From Hyphomicrobiaceae bacterium (GTDB lineage: Bacteria; Pseudomonadota; Alphaproteobacteria; Rhizobiales; Hyphomicrobiaceae): DNA of 64,000 bases. The translations under genes and the position numbers were made by a program. The stretch lies in contig WBUN01000018.1 in NCBI GenBank assembly GCA_008933705.1, positions 18,044-82,043 of the forward strand, read 5' to 3'. The number at the start of each line of letters is the position of its first letter. Within the stretch, counting starts at the first letter, position 1. Below, piece by piece: positions 1 to 9,601 of this stretch. The notes below the pieces were generated by a model that worked only from the letters and a program-made list of their open reading frames with translations, made no database searches and was not told the DNA's origin.

Positions 1-102
1 CTCCCCGCCCCTGGGGGCAGTCAGGACCGAGGTGCGCCGGAGGCCCGCTCAGCGCCGCGACCGTCCCCAGGTTTCAGCACTAGGCGGCACTGATTGGCAG
101 CG

Positions 103-120
103 ACTTGACTCTGATCAAGT
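103..120. promoter_or_regulatory. FNR-type box ACTTGACTCTGATCAAGT
   Basis: TTGAC-N4-ATCAA dyad upstream of the thioesterase-padB cluster. Confidence 0.6.
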
Positions 121-181
121 CGGATCGTTGGCCTACCAAATAATCTCTCTGCAATCAAATCAAGCAGCCGGGAGAGCGCCA

Positions 182-598
182 ATGAAGGAGTCCCTGCGGC
201 CGGGCATTTCGAAGACCAAGCGCGTGGTGATCGACGCTGACCGAACCATCGCGTTCATGGGTGAGGAAGGCCGGGTGTACGCTACGCCAAGCCTGGTCCG
301 CGATATCGAGCACACCTGCCGCGACCTGCTGCTCGAGCATGCCGATGCCGGCGAGGATTCGGTCGGCACAGGCATCTCGATCAGTCACACGGCACCGACG
401 TTGCCCGGTATGGCGGTGGACATCACTGCGACTGTAACGGCAGTCGATGGACGCAAAGTCACCTTCGATATTTCTGCCAAGGACGAGATGGAGCCGATCG
501 GCTCCGGCCGGCACACGCGCTTCATGGTCGAAGTCGCGAAGACGCAAGAACGTCTGAAGGCCAAGTCGGCGAAGCGTTCCGCTGCCCAGAACAAATGA
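182..598 (+). CDS. hotdog-fold thioesterase-like protein (FlK family-like)
   Basis: ORF 32..598; start at ATG 182 (MKESLRPG..). HTAPTLPGMAVDITATVTAVDGRKVTFDI resembles fluoroacetyl-CoA-type thioesterases; directly precedes padB. Confidence 0.6.
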   Translation: MKESLRPGISKTKRVVIDADRTIAFMGEEGRVYATPSLVRDIEHTCRDLLLEHADAGEDSVGTGISISHTAPTLPGMAVDITATVTAVDGRKVTFDISAKDEMEPIGSGRHTRFMVEVAKTQERLKAKSAKRSAAQNK

Positions 599-610
599 AG
601 TGATCACTGC

Positions 611-3346
611 ATGCGTGCCGACGATCCAGGCCGCGACCGCACCGTCTCCACGTACTGTTACCAGTGCGTGGCAGGACCTGATCTGCTGAAAGTCCGTGTC
701 CAAGACGGCGTCGCTACCGAGGTTGCCCCGAACTCCGATGCTGCGGAGGTGCACCCCGCAGGGGGCAAGGCCTGCGTGAAGGCGTTCGGGCTGGTGCAGA
801 AGCTCTACAATCCTCATCGCGTCCTCCACCCGATGAAGCGGACGAACCCGAGGAAGGGGCGCGGGGAAGATCCCGGCTTTACGAGGATCTCATGGGATGA
901 GGCTTTGGCCCTGGTCGCCGAAAAGCTCAACGCGGCTCGGGAGCGCGGCGTTCTCGATCAATCCGGATATCCACGGCTGGCGGCAAGCTTCGGCGGCGGC
1001 GGCACGCCCACAGCTTACATGGGAACGCTGCCGGCATTCCTCGCAGCCTGGGGACCTGTCGACATGAGCTTCGGCAGCGGGCAGGGCGTCAAATGCTATC
1101 ACTCGGAGCATCTCTACGGTGAGCTTTGGCATCGCGCCTTCACAGTCTCACCCGATACCCCGCTGTGCGAATATCTCGTCTCCTTCGGTGCCAACGTGGA
1201 AGCCTCCGGCGGCGTTTGCGGGGTCAGGCGCCACGCGGACGCGCGCAAGCGCGGCATGAAACGGGTTCAGGTCGAGCCGCATCTCTCCGTCACCGGCGCG
1301 TGCTCGGCGGAATGGATTCCCATAAAGCCCAAGACCGATGCTGCATTCCTCTTCGCCATGATCTACGTGCTGCTGCACGAGCATCCGCGCGACCGGCTGG
1401 ATCTCCCATTCCTGAAGAGCCGGACCTCGTCGCCGTACCTGGTCGGGCCAGGCGGCTTCTTTCTTCGCGATCCTCATTCCCACAAGCCCTTGGTCATCGA
1501 TCTGAGCACCAGCCGTGCCGTGCCGTACGATACCGTCGGTATCGATCCGGCATTGGAGGGAACGTTCAGCGTCGATGGCGTCGAGATCGGTCGCGACCAG
1601 GAGCTGACCGCGGTCAACGCGAGCGTGAGCCCCTCGTTTGCCCACCTCGTCCGCCATGTGGAGGCCTATTCACCGGAATGGGCAGCGCCGATCTGTGATG
1701 TCGATGCCGAAACCATTCGCCGGATCGCCAACGAGTTCCTCGATCATGCCCGGGTGGGCGAAACCATCGACATTGAAGGCGTGACCCTGCCTTTGCGCCC
1801 CGTCTCGATCTCGCTCGGCAAGACCGTCAACAACGGCTGGGGCGGCTACGAGTGCTGTTGGGCACGCACGCTGCTCGCGTGTCTCGTCGGTGCGCTCGAG
1901 GTGCCGGGCGGGACGCTTGGGACAACCGTGCGCCTCAACCGTCCGGCGGACAACCGCTGGTCGAGCGTAACGCCCGGGCCGGATGGGTTCATGCACTATC
2001 CGATGAACCCGACTGCGAAGGACGAATGGATCTCGCGGCCGCCAGCGCGCAGCGCGCATCGTACACTGGTGCCGCTGGTGGCCAACTCGGCGTGGAGCCA
2101 GGCGCTCGGGCCCACGCATCTGGCGTGGATGATGCAGAAGGAGGGCTTCGATCACCTGCCCCCTGCCTCTCCGCCCGACGTCTGGTTCGTCTACCGGACG
2201 AACCCGGCCATTTCGTTCTGGGACACGGATGCGGTCGGCGAGGCCATGGCACGCTTTCCGTTCACGGTTTGCTTCGCCTACACGCGCGACGAGACCAACC
2301 ACATGGCCGACGTGCTGCTGCCCGATTGCACGGACCTTGAAGGGCTGCAGCTTCTCCGCATCGGTGGCACCAAATACGTCGAGCAGTTCTGGCAATATCA
2401 GGGATTTGCCCTTCGGGACCCCGCGGCTCGCCCGCAAGGAGAGGCCAAGGATTTCACCTGGATCGCCACTGAGCTCGCACGACGGACGGGCCTGCTCCAG
2501 GCCTACAATGGCGCCATCAATCGCGGGGCCGCCGGCGTGAGCTTGTCGGGGCAGAACTACGACTTCTCGCTCGACGTGAACCAGGCCCACGAGGTCGACA
2601 AGATCTGGGATGCGGCCTGTCGGGCGGCGAGCGCGGAGCTGACCGATGGTGCCGAGAGCCAGGGCCTCGACTATTTCCGCGCACATGGGTTTCGCGTGAA
2701 GCCCTTCCCGCGGCTGCAATGGTATCTCTTTCCGAAGCTCGTCGATGCCGGGTTGCGCTTTGAGCAGCCCTACCAGGAGCGTTTGCTTCGGGTCGGCGGC
2801 GAGCTTGCGCGACGCCTGCACGAAAACGACATTCACTGGTGGGATCGGCAGCTCGAGGAGTATGAGCCGCTGCCGCATTGGCGCGACCTGGGTGCGCTCT
2901 GGGAAGGCGCCCTCTCACGCCAGTTCGATGTGCGCATCGCCGACTATCCCTTCTGGCTGATTACGGCGCGCAGCATGCAGTACTCGTGGGGCGGCAACGT
3001 CGGCATCCAGTTGATCAAGGAAGTTGCCGACAACGTCGCGGGACACGGCAGCGTCGTGATGAATGCCGGAGCAGCGGCAAAGCTCGGAATCGCTGACGGA
3101 GATCTCGTGGAGGTGCGCTCGCCTCTCAACCGCACGCAGGGCCGCGTCATGCTGTGCGAGGGCATCCGGCCGGATACGCTGCTGATGATCGGCCAGTTCG
3201 ACCACTGGGCCACACCCTTTGCCAAGGATCTGGGGGCGCCCAGCATGAACGCGCTGGTGCCCATGATGCTGGAGCTGACGGATGCGACAGGATCGAGCGC
3301 GGATCTCGTCAAGGTGAAAGTCACGCGTCTCGGGAGCACATCATGA
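611..3346 (+). CDS. padB: molybdopterin oxidoreductase, phenylacetyl-CoA:acceptor oxidoreductase large subunit (PadB-like)
   Basis: 911-aa molybdopterin oxidoreductase (CYQCVAGPDLLKVRVQDGVATEVAPN...), followed with ATGA overlap by FeS and membrane-anchor domains and a phenylacetate-CoA ligase. Confidence 0.8.
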   Translation: MRADDPGRDRTVSTYCYQCVAGPDLLKVRVQDGVATEVAPNSDAAEVHPAGGKACVKAFGLVQKLYNPHRVLHPMKRTNPRKGRGEDPGFTRISWDEALALVAEKLNAARERGVLDQSGYPRLAASFGGGGTPTAYMGTLPAFLAAWGPVDMSFGSGQGVKCYHSEHLYGELWHRAFTVSPDTPLCEYLVSFGANVEASGGVCGVRRHADARKRGMKRVQVEPHLSVTGACSAEWIPIKPKTDAAFLFAMIYVLLHEHPRDRLDLPFLKSRTSSPYLVGPGGFFLRDPHSHKPLVIDLSTSRAVPYDTVGIDPALEGTFSVDGVEIGRDQELTAVNASVSPSFAHLVRHVEAYSPEWAAPICDVDAETIRRIANEFLDHARVGETIDIEGVTLPLRPVSISLGKTVNNGWGGYECCWARTLLACLVGALEVPGGTLGTTVRLNRPADNRWSSVTPGPDGFMHYPMNPTAKDEWISRPPARSAHRTLVPLVANSAWSQALGPTHLAWMMQKEGFDHLPPASPPDVWFVYRTNPAISFWDTDAVGEAMARFPFTVCFAYTRDETNHMADVLLPDCTDLEGLQLLRIGGTKYVEQFWQYQGFALRDPAARPQGEAKDFTWIATELARRTGLLQAYNGAINRGAAGVSLSGQNYDFSLDVNQAHEVDKIWDAACRAASAELTDGAESQGLDYFRAHGFRVKPFPRLQWYLFPKLVDAGLRFEQPYQERLLRVGGELARRLHENDIHWWDRQLEEYEPLPHWRDLGALWEGALSRQFDVRIADYPFWLITARSMQYSWGGNVGIQLIKEVADNVAGHGSVVMNAGAAAKLGIADGDLVEVRSPLNRTQGRVMLCEGIRPDTLLMIGQFDHWATPFAKDLGAPSMNALVPMMLELTDATGSSADLVKVKVTRLGSTS

Positions 3347-6285
3347 CCCGCTGGGTGATGGTCGCAGACCTTGAGCGCTGTGTGGGGTGCCAGACGTGCA
3401 CGGCCGCCTGTCGGCACGCAAACGCCACCTCCCCCGCCGTGCAATGGCGGAAGGTCCTCGACATCGAGGTTGGCACTTATCCGCAGGTCAGCCGCACGTT
3501 TGTCCCGGTCGGATGCCAGCAATGTGCCGATCCGCCGTGCATGCACGTATGCCCCACGGGGGCCACGCGCCAGCGTAGCGACGGCATAGTCACCATCAGC
3601 CATGACCTGTGCATTGGCTGCGCCTATTGCGATGTCGCATGTCCCTATCAGGCACGGTTCAAGATCGATGCGGAACAGTTTGCCTACGGCCGTGCTGCGA
3701 TGGCGAACGAGGTGCAGCGCTATGACTCCCGACGGCTGGGGATCGCACAGAAGTGCACCTTTTGCTCCGATCGCATCGATGATGGCCTCGCGAATGGGCT
3801 GACGCCCGGCATCGATTCACAGGCAACGCCAGCCTGCGCCAACGCCTGCATCGCCGGTGCGCTGCATTTCGGCGACATCGACGACGCCGACAGCAATGTG
3901 TCGCGGTTGTTGCGTCAGCACAGCCACTTTCGCATGCATGAGGAGATCGGGACTGAGCCTGGCTTCTACTACATCGATGGCAAGGGACATGAGCCAGCCC
4001 GCGGGGCGGTCAATCCTATGGTCGCTTCCGCGCAGGCCGGCAAGCTGCGCAGCAAAGGCGTAGAGCCTTGGCATCAGCAGCATTGGGATTGGAAGGCAGC
4101 CGGGAACTTCATCTGTGGTGGAGCCGGAACAGGCCTCTTGCTGTCTGTCGCGCTGGCAAATCTTCACCAGGGCGCCTTTTACCCGCTCGGCTGGCTGGCG
4201 CTGGCAATGGTCGCCGTCGGCTTGTTCCTCCTGCTGTTCAAGATCGGCCGGCCGTTGCGCGCCGCCTACGTGGTGCGTCAGCCCAATCGCTCGTGGATGG
4301 CCAGGGAGGCTTGGCTGGCAGGGGCATTCTTCCCTTCTGCCGCGCTTGCGATCTGGCTCGAGAACGCGACGCTCCTGATCGCTGCAGCCTTTGTCGGGGC
4401 CCTGTTCCTGTTCAGCCAAGCCATGATTCTCAAGGCTGCGAAGGGCATTCCTGCCTGGCGTGTGTCGCGCATCGTGCCACTGATCGTCGTGACCGGTATC
4501 GCCGAGGGCGCGGGCCTGTTCCTTACGGCCGCCGCCCTGCTGCCTTCAACCGAGTTGGTGATCGCTTCGGCTGCTGCGGCAACTGCCATGCTGGCTGCGC
4601 TGCGCGGCTGGAGCTGGCGATCCTATGTCACGTCGCTTGAAGTGGAGGGCGCGCCTGTTCGCAGCCTCGCAGTCCTCAATGCATTCGGTCCCTGGTTTTT
4701 CCTGTTCGGCCTGGCCGTCCCGGTCACGCTGATCTTCTTCGGCTCGGTGGGGGGCAATTCCGGCTCGCTGCTCTTTGCTGTTGCCGGCGCCTGCGTTTTC
4801 GCCGCGGGCGCCGCCATGAAGCTCGTTCTGGTGACGCGGGCCGGCTTCAACCAGGGCTATGCAGTGCCGGCCCGCGGCTCCATTTCGGGCTCTGCCGTCA
4901 AGCCGGGGTGGTCGTTGCCGCGTACGCGTGGAGGCGGACCCATGAGAGTACAGACCGTTGCCCCAGTCCCGGGAGCGTTCATGCACGATCCTGCAGCAGA
5001 GACGATGCCGCGGGCCGAGCTGAAGGCGCTGCAAACAAGCCGTTTGAGGAAGACGTTGGAAAACGCCTATGCAAACGTGCCGCATTACCGGCGAGCGTTC
5101 GATCTGGCGGGGGTGAAGCCAGGCGACTTCAAGGTGCTCGCCGACATTGCGCGCTTTCCGTTCACGCAGAAGTCGGACCTGCGCAACAACTATCCTTTCG
5201 GCATGTTTGCCGTCCCGCAGAGCAAGCTCCTCCGGCTTCATGCCTCGTCCGGCACGACCGGCAAGGCGACGGTTGTCGGCTACACGAAGGGAGACATCGA
5301 CCGCTGGGCCGATCTGATGGCGCGCTCCTTCGCGTGTGCCGGCGCGTTGCCGGGCGACATCATTCACAATGCCTACGGCTACGGTCTGTTCACGGGCGGT
5401 CTCGGTGCACATTATGGCGCGGAGCGTCTTGGCTGCACGGTGGTCCCTCTGTCTGGCGGGGGAACCGAGAGGCAGGTGACGCTGCTTGAGGATTTTTCGG
5501 CCAATGTGCTGTGCGCAACGCCGTCCTACGCCCTGAACATTGCGGAGGTCGCGGATGCCATGGGCGTCGATCTGCGGCGATCGCCGTTGCGCCTGGGGAT
5601 GTTCGGCGCCGAGCCTTGGAGCGAGGCCATGCGCCGCGATCTCGAGAGCAAGCTCGGCATCAAAGCCATTGACGTCTATGGCCTGTCCGAAATCATGGGA
5701 CCTGGAGTGGCATGCGAATGTCACGTGGAGCAGGCAGGGCTGCACGGCTGGGAGGATCACTTCCTTTTCGAGATCGTCGATCCAGAGACGCTGCAACCGC
5801 TGCCCATGGGCGCGACCGGAGAACTGGTCATCACCACGCTGACCAAGGAGGCGCTGCCCATGATCCGCTACCGTACGCGCGACATCACCCGCCTCAGCGA
5901 CGAGCCATGCACGTGTGGGCGCACTCACCTGCGCATCATGCGCGTGACCGGGCGCAACGACGACATGCTCATTATCCGCGGTGTGAACGTCTATCCCTCG
6001 CAGGTGGAGGCAGTCCTCGTCGGGCTGCCGGGCCTCGCACCGCACTACCAGTTGATCCTGACCCGGGAGGGGGCGCTCGACTCCATGACCGTGGAGGTCG
6101 AGCTTGCTCCTGACAATCTGCTTGCGGATGCCGGCCGCGCCCGCAAGGCCGACGAAGTCGCTCACCACATCAAGTCGTTGATCGGGGTGACCTGCAAGGT
6201 TGTGATCAAGTCACCCGGCGAGGTGCCTCGCTCCCAAGGGAAGGCTGTCAGAATCAGGGATCTGCGGATGCGCGCCATGGCTTAG
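3343..6285 (+). CDS. apparent fusion: PadC-like 4Fe-4S subunit + PadD/DmsC-like membrane anchor + phenylacetate-CoA ligase (PaaK/PadJ)
   Basis: One frame from ATG 3343 to TAG 6283-6285 (980 aa). N-term has ferredoxin motifs (CVGCQTCTAAC, CCxxCADPPCMHVCP, CIGCAYCDVACP), then a polytopic membrane segment from ~HQQHWDWKAAGNF, then PaaK motifs (SSGTTGKATVVGYT, YGLSEIMGPGVACEC). No stop codon between the parts; internal ATG 4942 has a GGAGG just upstream. Confidence 0.8.
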   Translation: MTRWVMVADLERCVGCQTCTAACRHANATSPAVQWRKVLDIEVGTYPQVSRTFVPVGCQQCADPPCMHVCPTGATRQRSDGIVTISHDLCIGCAYCDVACPYQARFKIDAEQFAYGRAAMANEVQRYDSRRLGIAQKCTFCSDRIDDGLANGLTPGIDSQATPACANACIAGALHFGDIDDADSNVSRLLRQHSHFRMHEEIGTEPGFYYIDGKGHEPARGAVNPMVASAQAGKLRSKGVEPWHQQHWDWKAAGNFICGGAGTGLLLSVALANLHQGAFYPLGWLALAMVAVGLFLLLFKIGRPLRAAYVVRQPNRSWMAREAWLAGAFFPSAALAIWLENATLLIAAAFVGALFLFSQAMILKAAKGIPAWRVSRIVPLIVVTGIAEGAGLFLTAAALLPSTELVIASAAAATAMLAALRGWSWRSYVTSLEVEGAPVRSLAVLNAFGPWFFLFGLAVPVTLIFFGSVGGNSGSLLFAVAGACVFAAGAAMKLVLVTRAGFNQGYAVPARGSISGSAVKPGWSLPRTRGGGPMRVQTVAPVPGAFMHDPAAETMPRAELKALQTSRLRKTLENAYANVPHYRRAFDLAGVKPGDFKVLADIARFPFTQKSDLRNNYPFGMFAVPQSKLLRLHASSGTTGKATVVGYTKGDIDRWADLMARSFACAGALPGDIIHNAYGYGLFTGGLGAHYGAERLGCTVVPLSGGGTERQVTLLEDFSANVLCATPSYALNIAEVADAMGVDLRRSPLRLGMFGAEPWSEAMRRDLESKLGIKAIDVYGLSEIMGPGVACECHVEQAGLHGWEDHFLFEIVDPETLQPLPMGATGELVITTLTKEALPMIRYRTRDITRLSDEPCTCGRTHLRIMRVTGRNDDMLIIRGVNVYPSQVEAVLVGLPGLAPHYQLILTREGALDSMTVEVELAPDNLLADAGRARKADEVAHHIKSLIGVTCKVVIKSPGEVPRSQGKAVRIRDLRMRAMA

Positions 6286-6316
6286 GCGACGCCTAAGGCG
6301 TCCCGGCCGTGGACCA

Positions 6317-6847
6317 TCATCCCTGCGAGCTCGGCGGGTCGGGATCCTCCGACCAGGATGGCGAGGGCGGGGGATATTTCGCGAGCAGCCGATGCACGAG
6401 GTTGACGTGTTCGGCCTCCTCCTCGACGAATTCCTCCGCCATCCTCTTGATCTGCGGGTCGCTCGCCGACGCTGCGGCCGCCTGAAAGAAGGCAAGCGCG
6501 CGCTGCTCGCCTGCGAGCGCGAGTTCCAGCGCATGCCGCGGCGTCATCATGTAGTGCGCGGCACCGAGGTCGACCTCTTCCGGGCTTTCACCCCGGCTCC
6601 ACTTGGCCACCTCGCGTGCGCGCGAGACCACGTCGATATCTCCTGCCAGGCGGCGAATTTCGTCGCGGTGAATGGCTTCCGCGCGGGCGAGATCACGGAA
6701 TATCGCGGCGAGGTCGGGATTGTTGTGCGTCTCCATCTGCGCAGCGAGAACCTCGTAGCGCTCCACGGCGTCGGCCTCAATCTGAAAGGCAACGGCAAAG
6801 AGATCGGCGAGGGAGGAGACTTCGGGCGCACCGGTTGGCTGGCTCAT
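6317..6847 (-). CDS. ferritin-like/rubrerythrin-family diiron protein
   Basis: 176 aa with paired E...ExxH motifs (FQIEADAVERYE, ARAEAIHRDE, LAGEQRAL, EEEAEHVNLVHR); ATGA overlap with korB. Confidence 0.7.
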   Translation of the reverse strand: MSQPTGAPEVSSLADLFAVAFQIEADAVERYEVLAAQMETHNNPDLAAIFRDLARAEAIHRDEIRRLAGDIDVVSRAREVAKWSRGESPEEVDLGAAHYMMTPRHALELALAGEQRALAFFQAAAASASDPQIKRMAEEFVEEEAEHVNLVHRLLAKYPPPSPSWSEDPDPPSSQG

Positions 6848-7680
6848 AGCTCGAACTCCTTTTCGAGCTCTGACAATTCGACGTGCCGTTGCACGACGGC
6901 CGGCTGATAGGGCCTGCGATCGCCGCGATACAGAATTCCGATGTTGAAGCCATCATCCGTCATGATGCGGCGTGCCGCTTTGGCAGGATCGCTGGTTGCC
7001 CCGACGGGTGCCTGGTGCACCTGACTCTTCCAGTCCCTTTCATCGGGGCGGAAGGTCACGCAGGGGCTCAGGATCTCCACGAACGAGAAACCCGGATGCC
7101 GGATCGCCTCGGCCAGAACGGCCGCAGTCTCGTTCGGCTCGCCGGAGAAGCAGCGAGCGACGAAGTTCGCACCCGACGCGAGCGCCACGACGAGCGGATG
7201 GAATGGCCGCAGGCCGGTCCCGCCCGGCGACAACGCGGTGTCGAACTCGGGCTCGGTCGTAGGCGACGGCTGACCCTTGGTCATCCCATATATGCGGTTG
7301 TCCATGACCACATAGGTCATGTCGACGTTGCGACGGCAGGCATGGAGGAAGTGGTTGCCGCCGATCGAGTATCCGTCTCCATCCCCGCTTGCCACCACCA
7401 CCGTCAGATCCGGTCGCGTCACCTTCAGCCCGGCCGCAAGCGCGAGCGAGCGTCCGTGCACGCCGTGAAAGCCGTAGCAGTTCGTGTAGGCGGGTATGCG
7501 CGAGGAGCAGCCTATGCCGGAAACAACGACAATCTGCTCGGGTGGAAGGCCCAGCTCCGCAAATGCCCGCGTGAAGGACATGAGGACATGGTAGTCGCCG
7601 CAGCCGGGGCACCAGATCGGCTTGATGTCCGACTTGTAGTCGGCGGGTTTGCAGGCGAGCCGTTCATGAGCGGTCGACAT
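6844..7680 (-). CDS. korB: 2-oxoacid:ferredoxin oxidoreductase beta subunit
   Basis: KPIWCPGCGDYHVL, TPP-binding GDGDGYSIGGNHFLHACRRN; next to alpha subunit and bcr genes as in Thauera-type clusters. Confidence 0.85.
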   Translation of the reverse strand: MSTAHERLACKPADYKSDIKPIWCPGCGDYHVLMSFTRAFAELGLPPEQIVVVSGIGCSSRIPAYTNCYGFHGVHGRSLALAAGLKVTRPDLTVVVASGDGDGYSIGGNHFLHACRRNVDMTYVVMDNRIYGMTKGQPSPTTEPEFDTALSPGGTGLRPFHPLVVALASGANFVARCFSGEPNETAAVLAEAIRHPGFSFVEILSPCVTFRPDERDWKSQVHQAPVGATSDPAKAARRIMTDDGFNIGILYRGDRRPYQPAVVQRHVELSELEKEFEL

Positions 7681-9404
7681 TATGCTCTCCGTTCCATGAT
7701 CGCGCGGTGAATCTCGCTGACGCCGATAGGCATCGGACCCGGCCTGTTGAGCACGTCGACTCTCCCCGGCAGATCGTAGTGGGCCCTGAGATAACGATAG
7801 AACTGGGCGCCGTGGCTTTGCTCGACGACAAGAAGGCGGCTCTTGCCTGCGATTGCAGCGGCAAAGCGCTCGGGTTGAGCGGGGAAGAGCAGGCGTGGCG
7901 CAATCAGGCTCACCTCAACTCCATCCTGCGCGGCGCGACCGATTGCTTCGCGCACTGCGCCGGTCAGAGACCCCCAGGTCACCACCGCCAGATCGCCGCT
8001 GCCTTCGAGCGTCGCCCAATGGTCGCCGTAGGCGAAGCGTACGAGCTTGTCGCGACGCTTGTCGAGCTGGGCCTGGTGATCGGATGCGCCACTTGTGGGA
8101 ATCCCGCGTTCGGTATGTGTGAGGCCGTCAGCCGTGTATTGGCCACCGGACGTGCCGGGAACGACCATTGGCGACACGCCGCTCCCGGCGATCGCATAGC
8201 GCTTGTATGCGCCGGCCGCGCTAATGTCTGTGGCCCTCGATCGCTGGCCGATGAATGCGACATCGGCCGGTTTCTCGATTGCGGCGCGCGCCTGGCCGAT
8301 GAACTGGTCGGACAGCACGATTGCGGGTGTCTGCAGGGCTTCTGCCAGGTAAACCGCCCACTGCGTCGTGAACAGGCAATCCCCAATCGACTGCGGCGCC
8401 ACAACGAGATGCGGGGCATCGCCATGGCATCCGTAGACGGCGATGTTCAAGTCGGCCTGCTCGGACTTGGTGGGGATGCCCGTGGAGGGGCCGCCGCGCA
8501 TGACATCAACGACGACAATGGGAATCTCGGCGGCCGTTGCCAAGCCGAGCGACTCGATCATCAACGAGAGACCAGGTCCTGACGTCGCGGTCAGCGATGG
8601 TGTGCCGCCGTAGGATGCCCCGATGATCATATTGATGGCGGCAAGCTCATCCTCGGCCTGCAACAGCACACCGCCGACCTTGGGCAGATTCGGCGCAAGC
8701 CACTCGAGGATCTCGGTCGCCGGGGTAATGGGGTAGGCGGCGGCAAAGCGAATCCCGCCGCGGATAGCGCCGAGCGCTGTTGCGTCATTTCCGGACACGA
8801 GCCATTTCCTTGTAGCTCGCTTCGGTGCGGCAAGGCGCAGACTGAGATCGAGATCTTGGGCGGCATCGTATCCTGCGATCAAGCCTGCTTGACTGGCCTT
8901 GATGGCCGCTTCGCCTTTGTCGGACAGTCGCTTTTCCAGCAATGCCAGGCAGGTCTCCCGCTCCAGGCGAACCAGCCTGCAGGCGATGCCAAGCGCAATC
9001 ATGTTGGCACGGCCGTCGGGGATTGCCTTGGCCATGTCCTTCATCGGAATCTGGACCTCGCGTGCACCAGCTTCGGCGATGTGCGGCGGTACCGCGCCGC
9101 CACGCGGGTCGCCGATCAGCAGGCTATCGTGCCCGATCTTGATCTCGGCGCCGAAGCGGTGGGCGTTAAGCCAGTCGATCCCGATCAGGACATCGAATTG
9201 CTCGGGCATGCATTCGACGGGGTGAGATGCAAGGCGCAGGAGTGCCGCCGCTTCGCCGCCGCGGATCTGTGGACCGACCGTCCGCGTGAGCAGGCCCTGC
9301 CAGCCTGCAGCGCTTGCCGCTTCGAGCAGAAGGTTGCCGGCCGTAAGGGCGCCGGCGCCGCCGCTCCCGACGAAACCTATTGAAATGCTTTGTGAATTCC
9401 CCAT
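7680..9404 (-). CDS. korA: 2-oxoacid:ferredoxin oxidoreductase gamma-alpha fused subunit
   Basis: 574 aa; N-term gamma domain ([21 protein letters not shown]) followed by alpha pyrimidine-binding domain ([34 protein letters not shown]). Confidence 0.85.
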   Translation of the reverse strand: MGNSQSISIGFVGSGGAGALTAGNLLLEAASAAGWQGLLTRTVGPQIRGGEAAALLRLASHPVECMPEQFDVLIGIDWLNAHRFGAEIKIGHDSLLIGDPRGGAVPPHIAEAGAREVQIPMKDMAKAIPDGRANMIALGIACRLVRLERETCLALLEKRLSDKGEAAIKASQAGLIAGYDAAQDLDLSLRLAAPKRATRKWLVSGNDATALGAIRGGIRFAAAYPITPATEILEWLAPNLPKVGGVLLQAEDELAAINMIIGASYGGTPSLTATSGPGLSLMIESLGLATAAEIPIVVVDVMRGGPSTGIPTKSEQADLNIAVYGCHGDAPHLVVAPQSIGDCLFTTQWAVYLAEALQTPAIVLSDQFIGQARAAIEKPADVAFIGQRSRATDISAAGAYKRYAIAGSGVSPMVVPGTSGGQYTADGLTHTERGIPTSGASDHQAQLDKRRDKLVRFAYGDHWATLEGSGDLAVVTWGSLTGAVREAIGRAAQDGVEVSLIAPRLLFPAQPERFAAAIAGKSRLLVVEQSHGAQFYRYLRAHYDLPGRVDVLNRPGPMPIGVSEIHRAIMERRA

Positions 9405-9455
9405 TTGCGCCTCACGTATCCGGTGCCGCCTTCAGGGCTTCGTCCCTAGCAATAA

Positions 9456-9475
9456 ATATTTCGGTACTAGAATGC
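9456..9475. promoter_or_regulatory. ATATTT-N8-GAATGC element in kor/had divergent intergenic region
   Basis: atatttcggtactagaatgc; degenerate match to the operator repeated in the sulfur island. Confidence 0.25.
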
Positions 9476-9489
9476 ATTTTTTTTGATTT

Positions 9490-9507
9490 CCTTGCTTTAG
9501 ATCAAGG
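9490..9507. promoter_or_regulatory. FNR/AadR-type box CCTTGCTTTAGATCAAGG
   Basis: TTGCT-N4-ATCAA dyad upstream of had (ATG 9602) and korA. Confidence 0.55.
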
Positions 9508-9601
9508 CGACCTACCTGAAACGATGAAGTATGGCCGGGCAGCTTGCAAGCTCGCGCGGCCGACGCTGATGCGTTCGTCGGCCAGGTCTTGGGGGACACC
9601 C

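Noticed and set aside
4942-6285. Treating the phenylacetate-CoA ligase as a simple separate gene
   Set aside because: No stop codon precedes it in frame, so the fusion is what the sequence shows; the internal start remains an alternative and is discussed in the finding.
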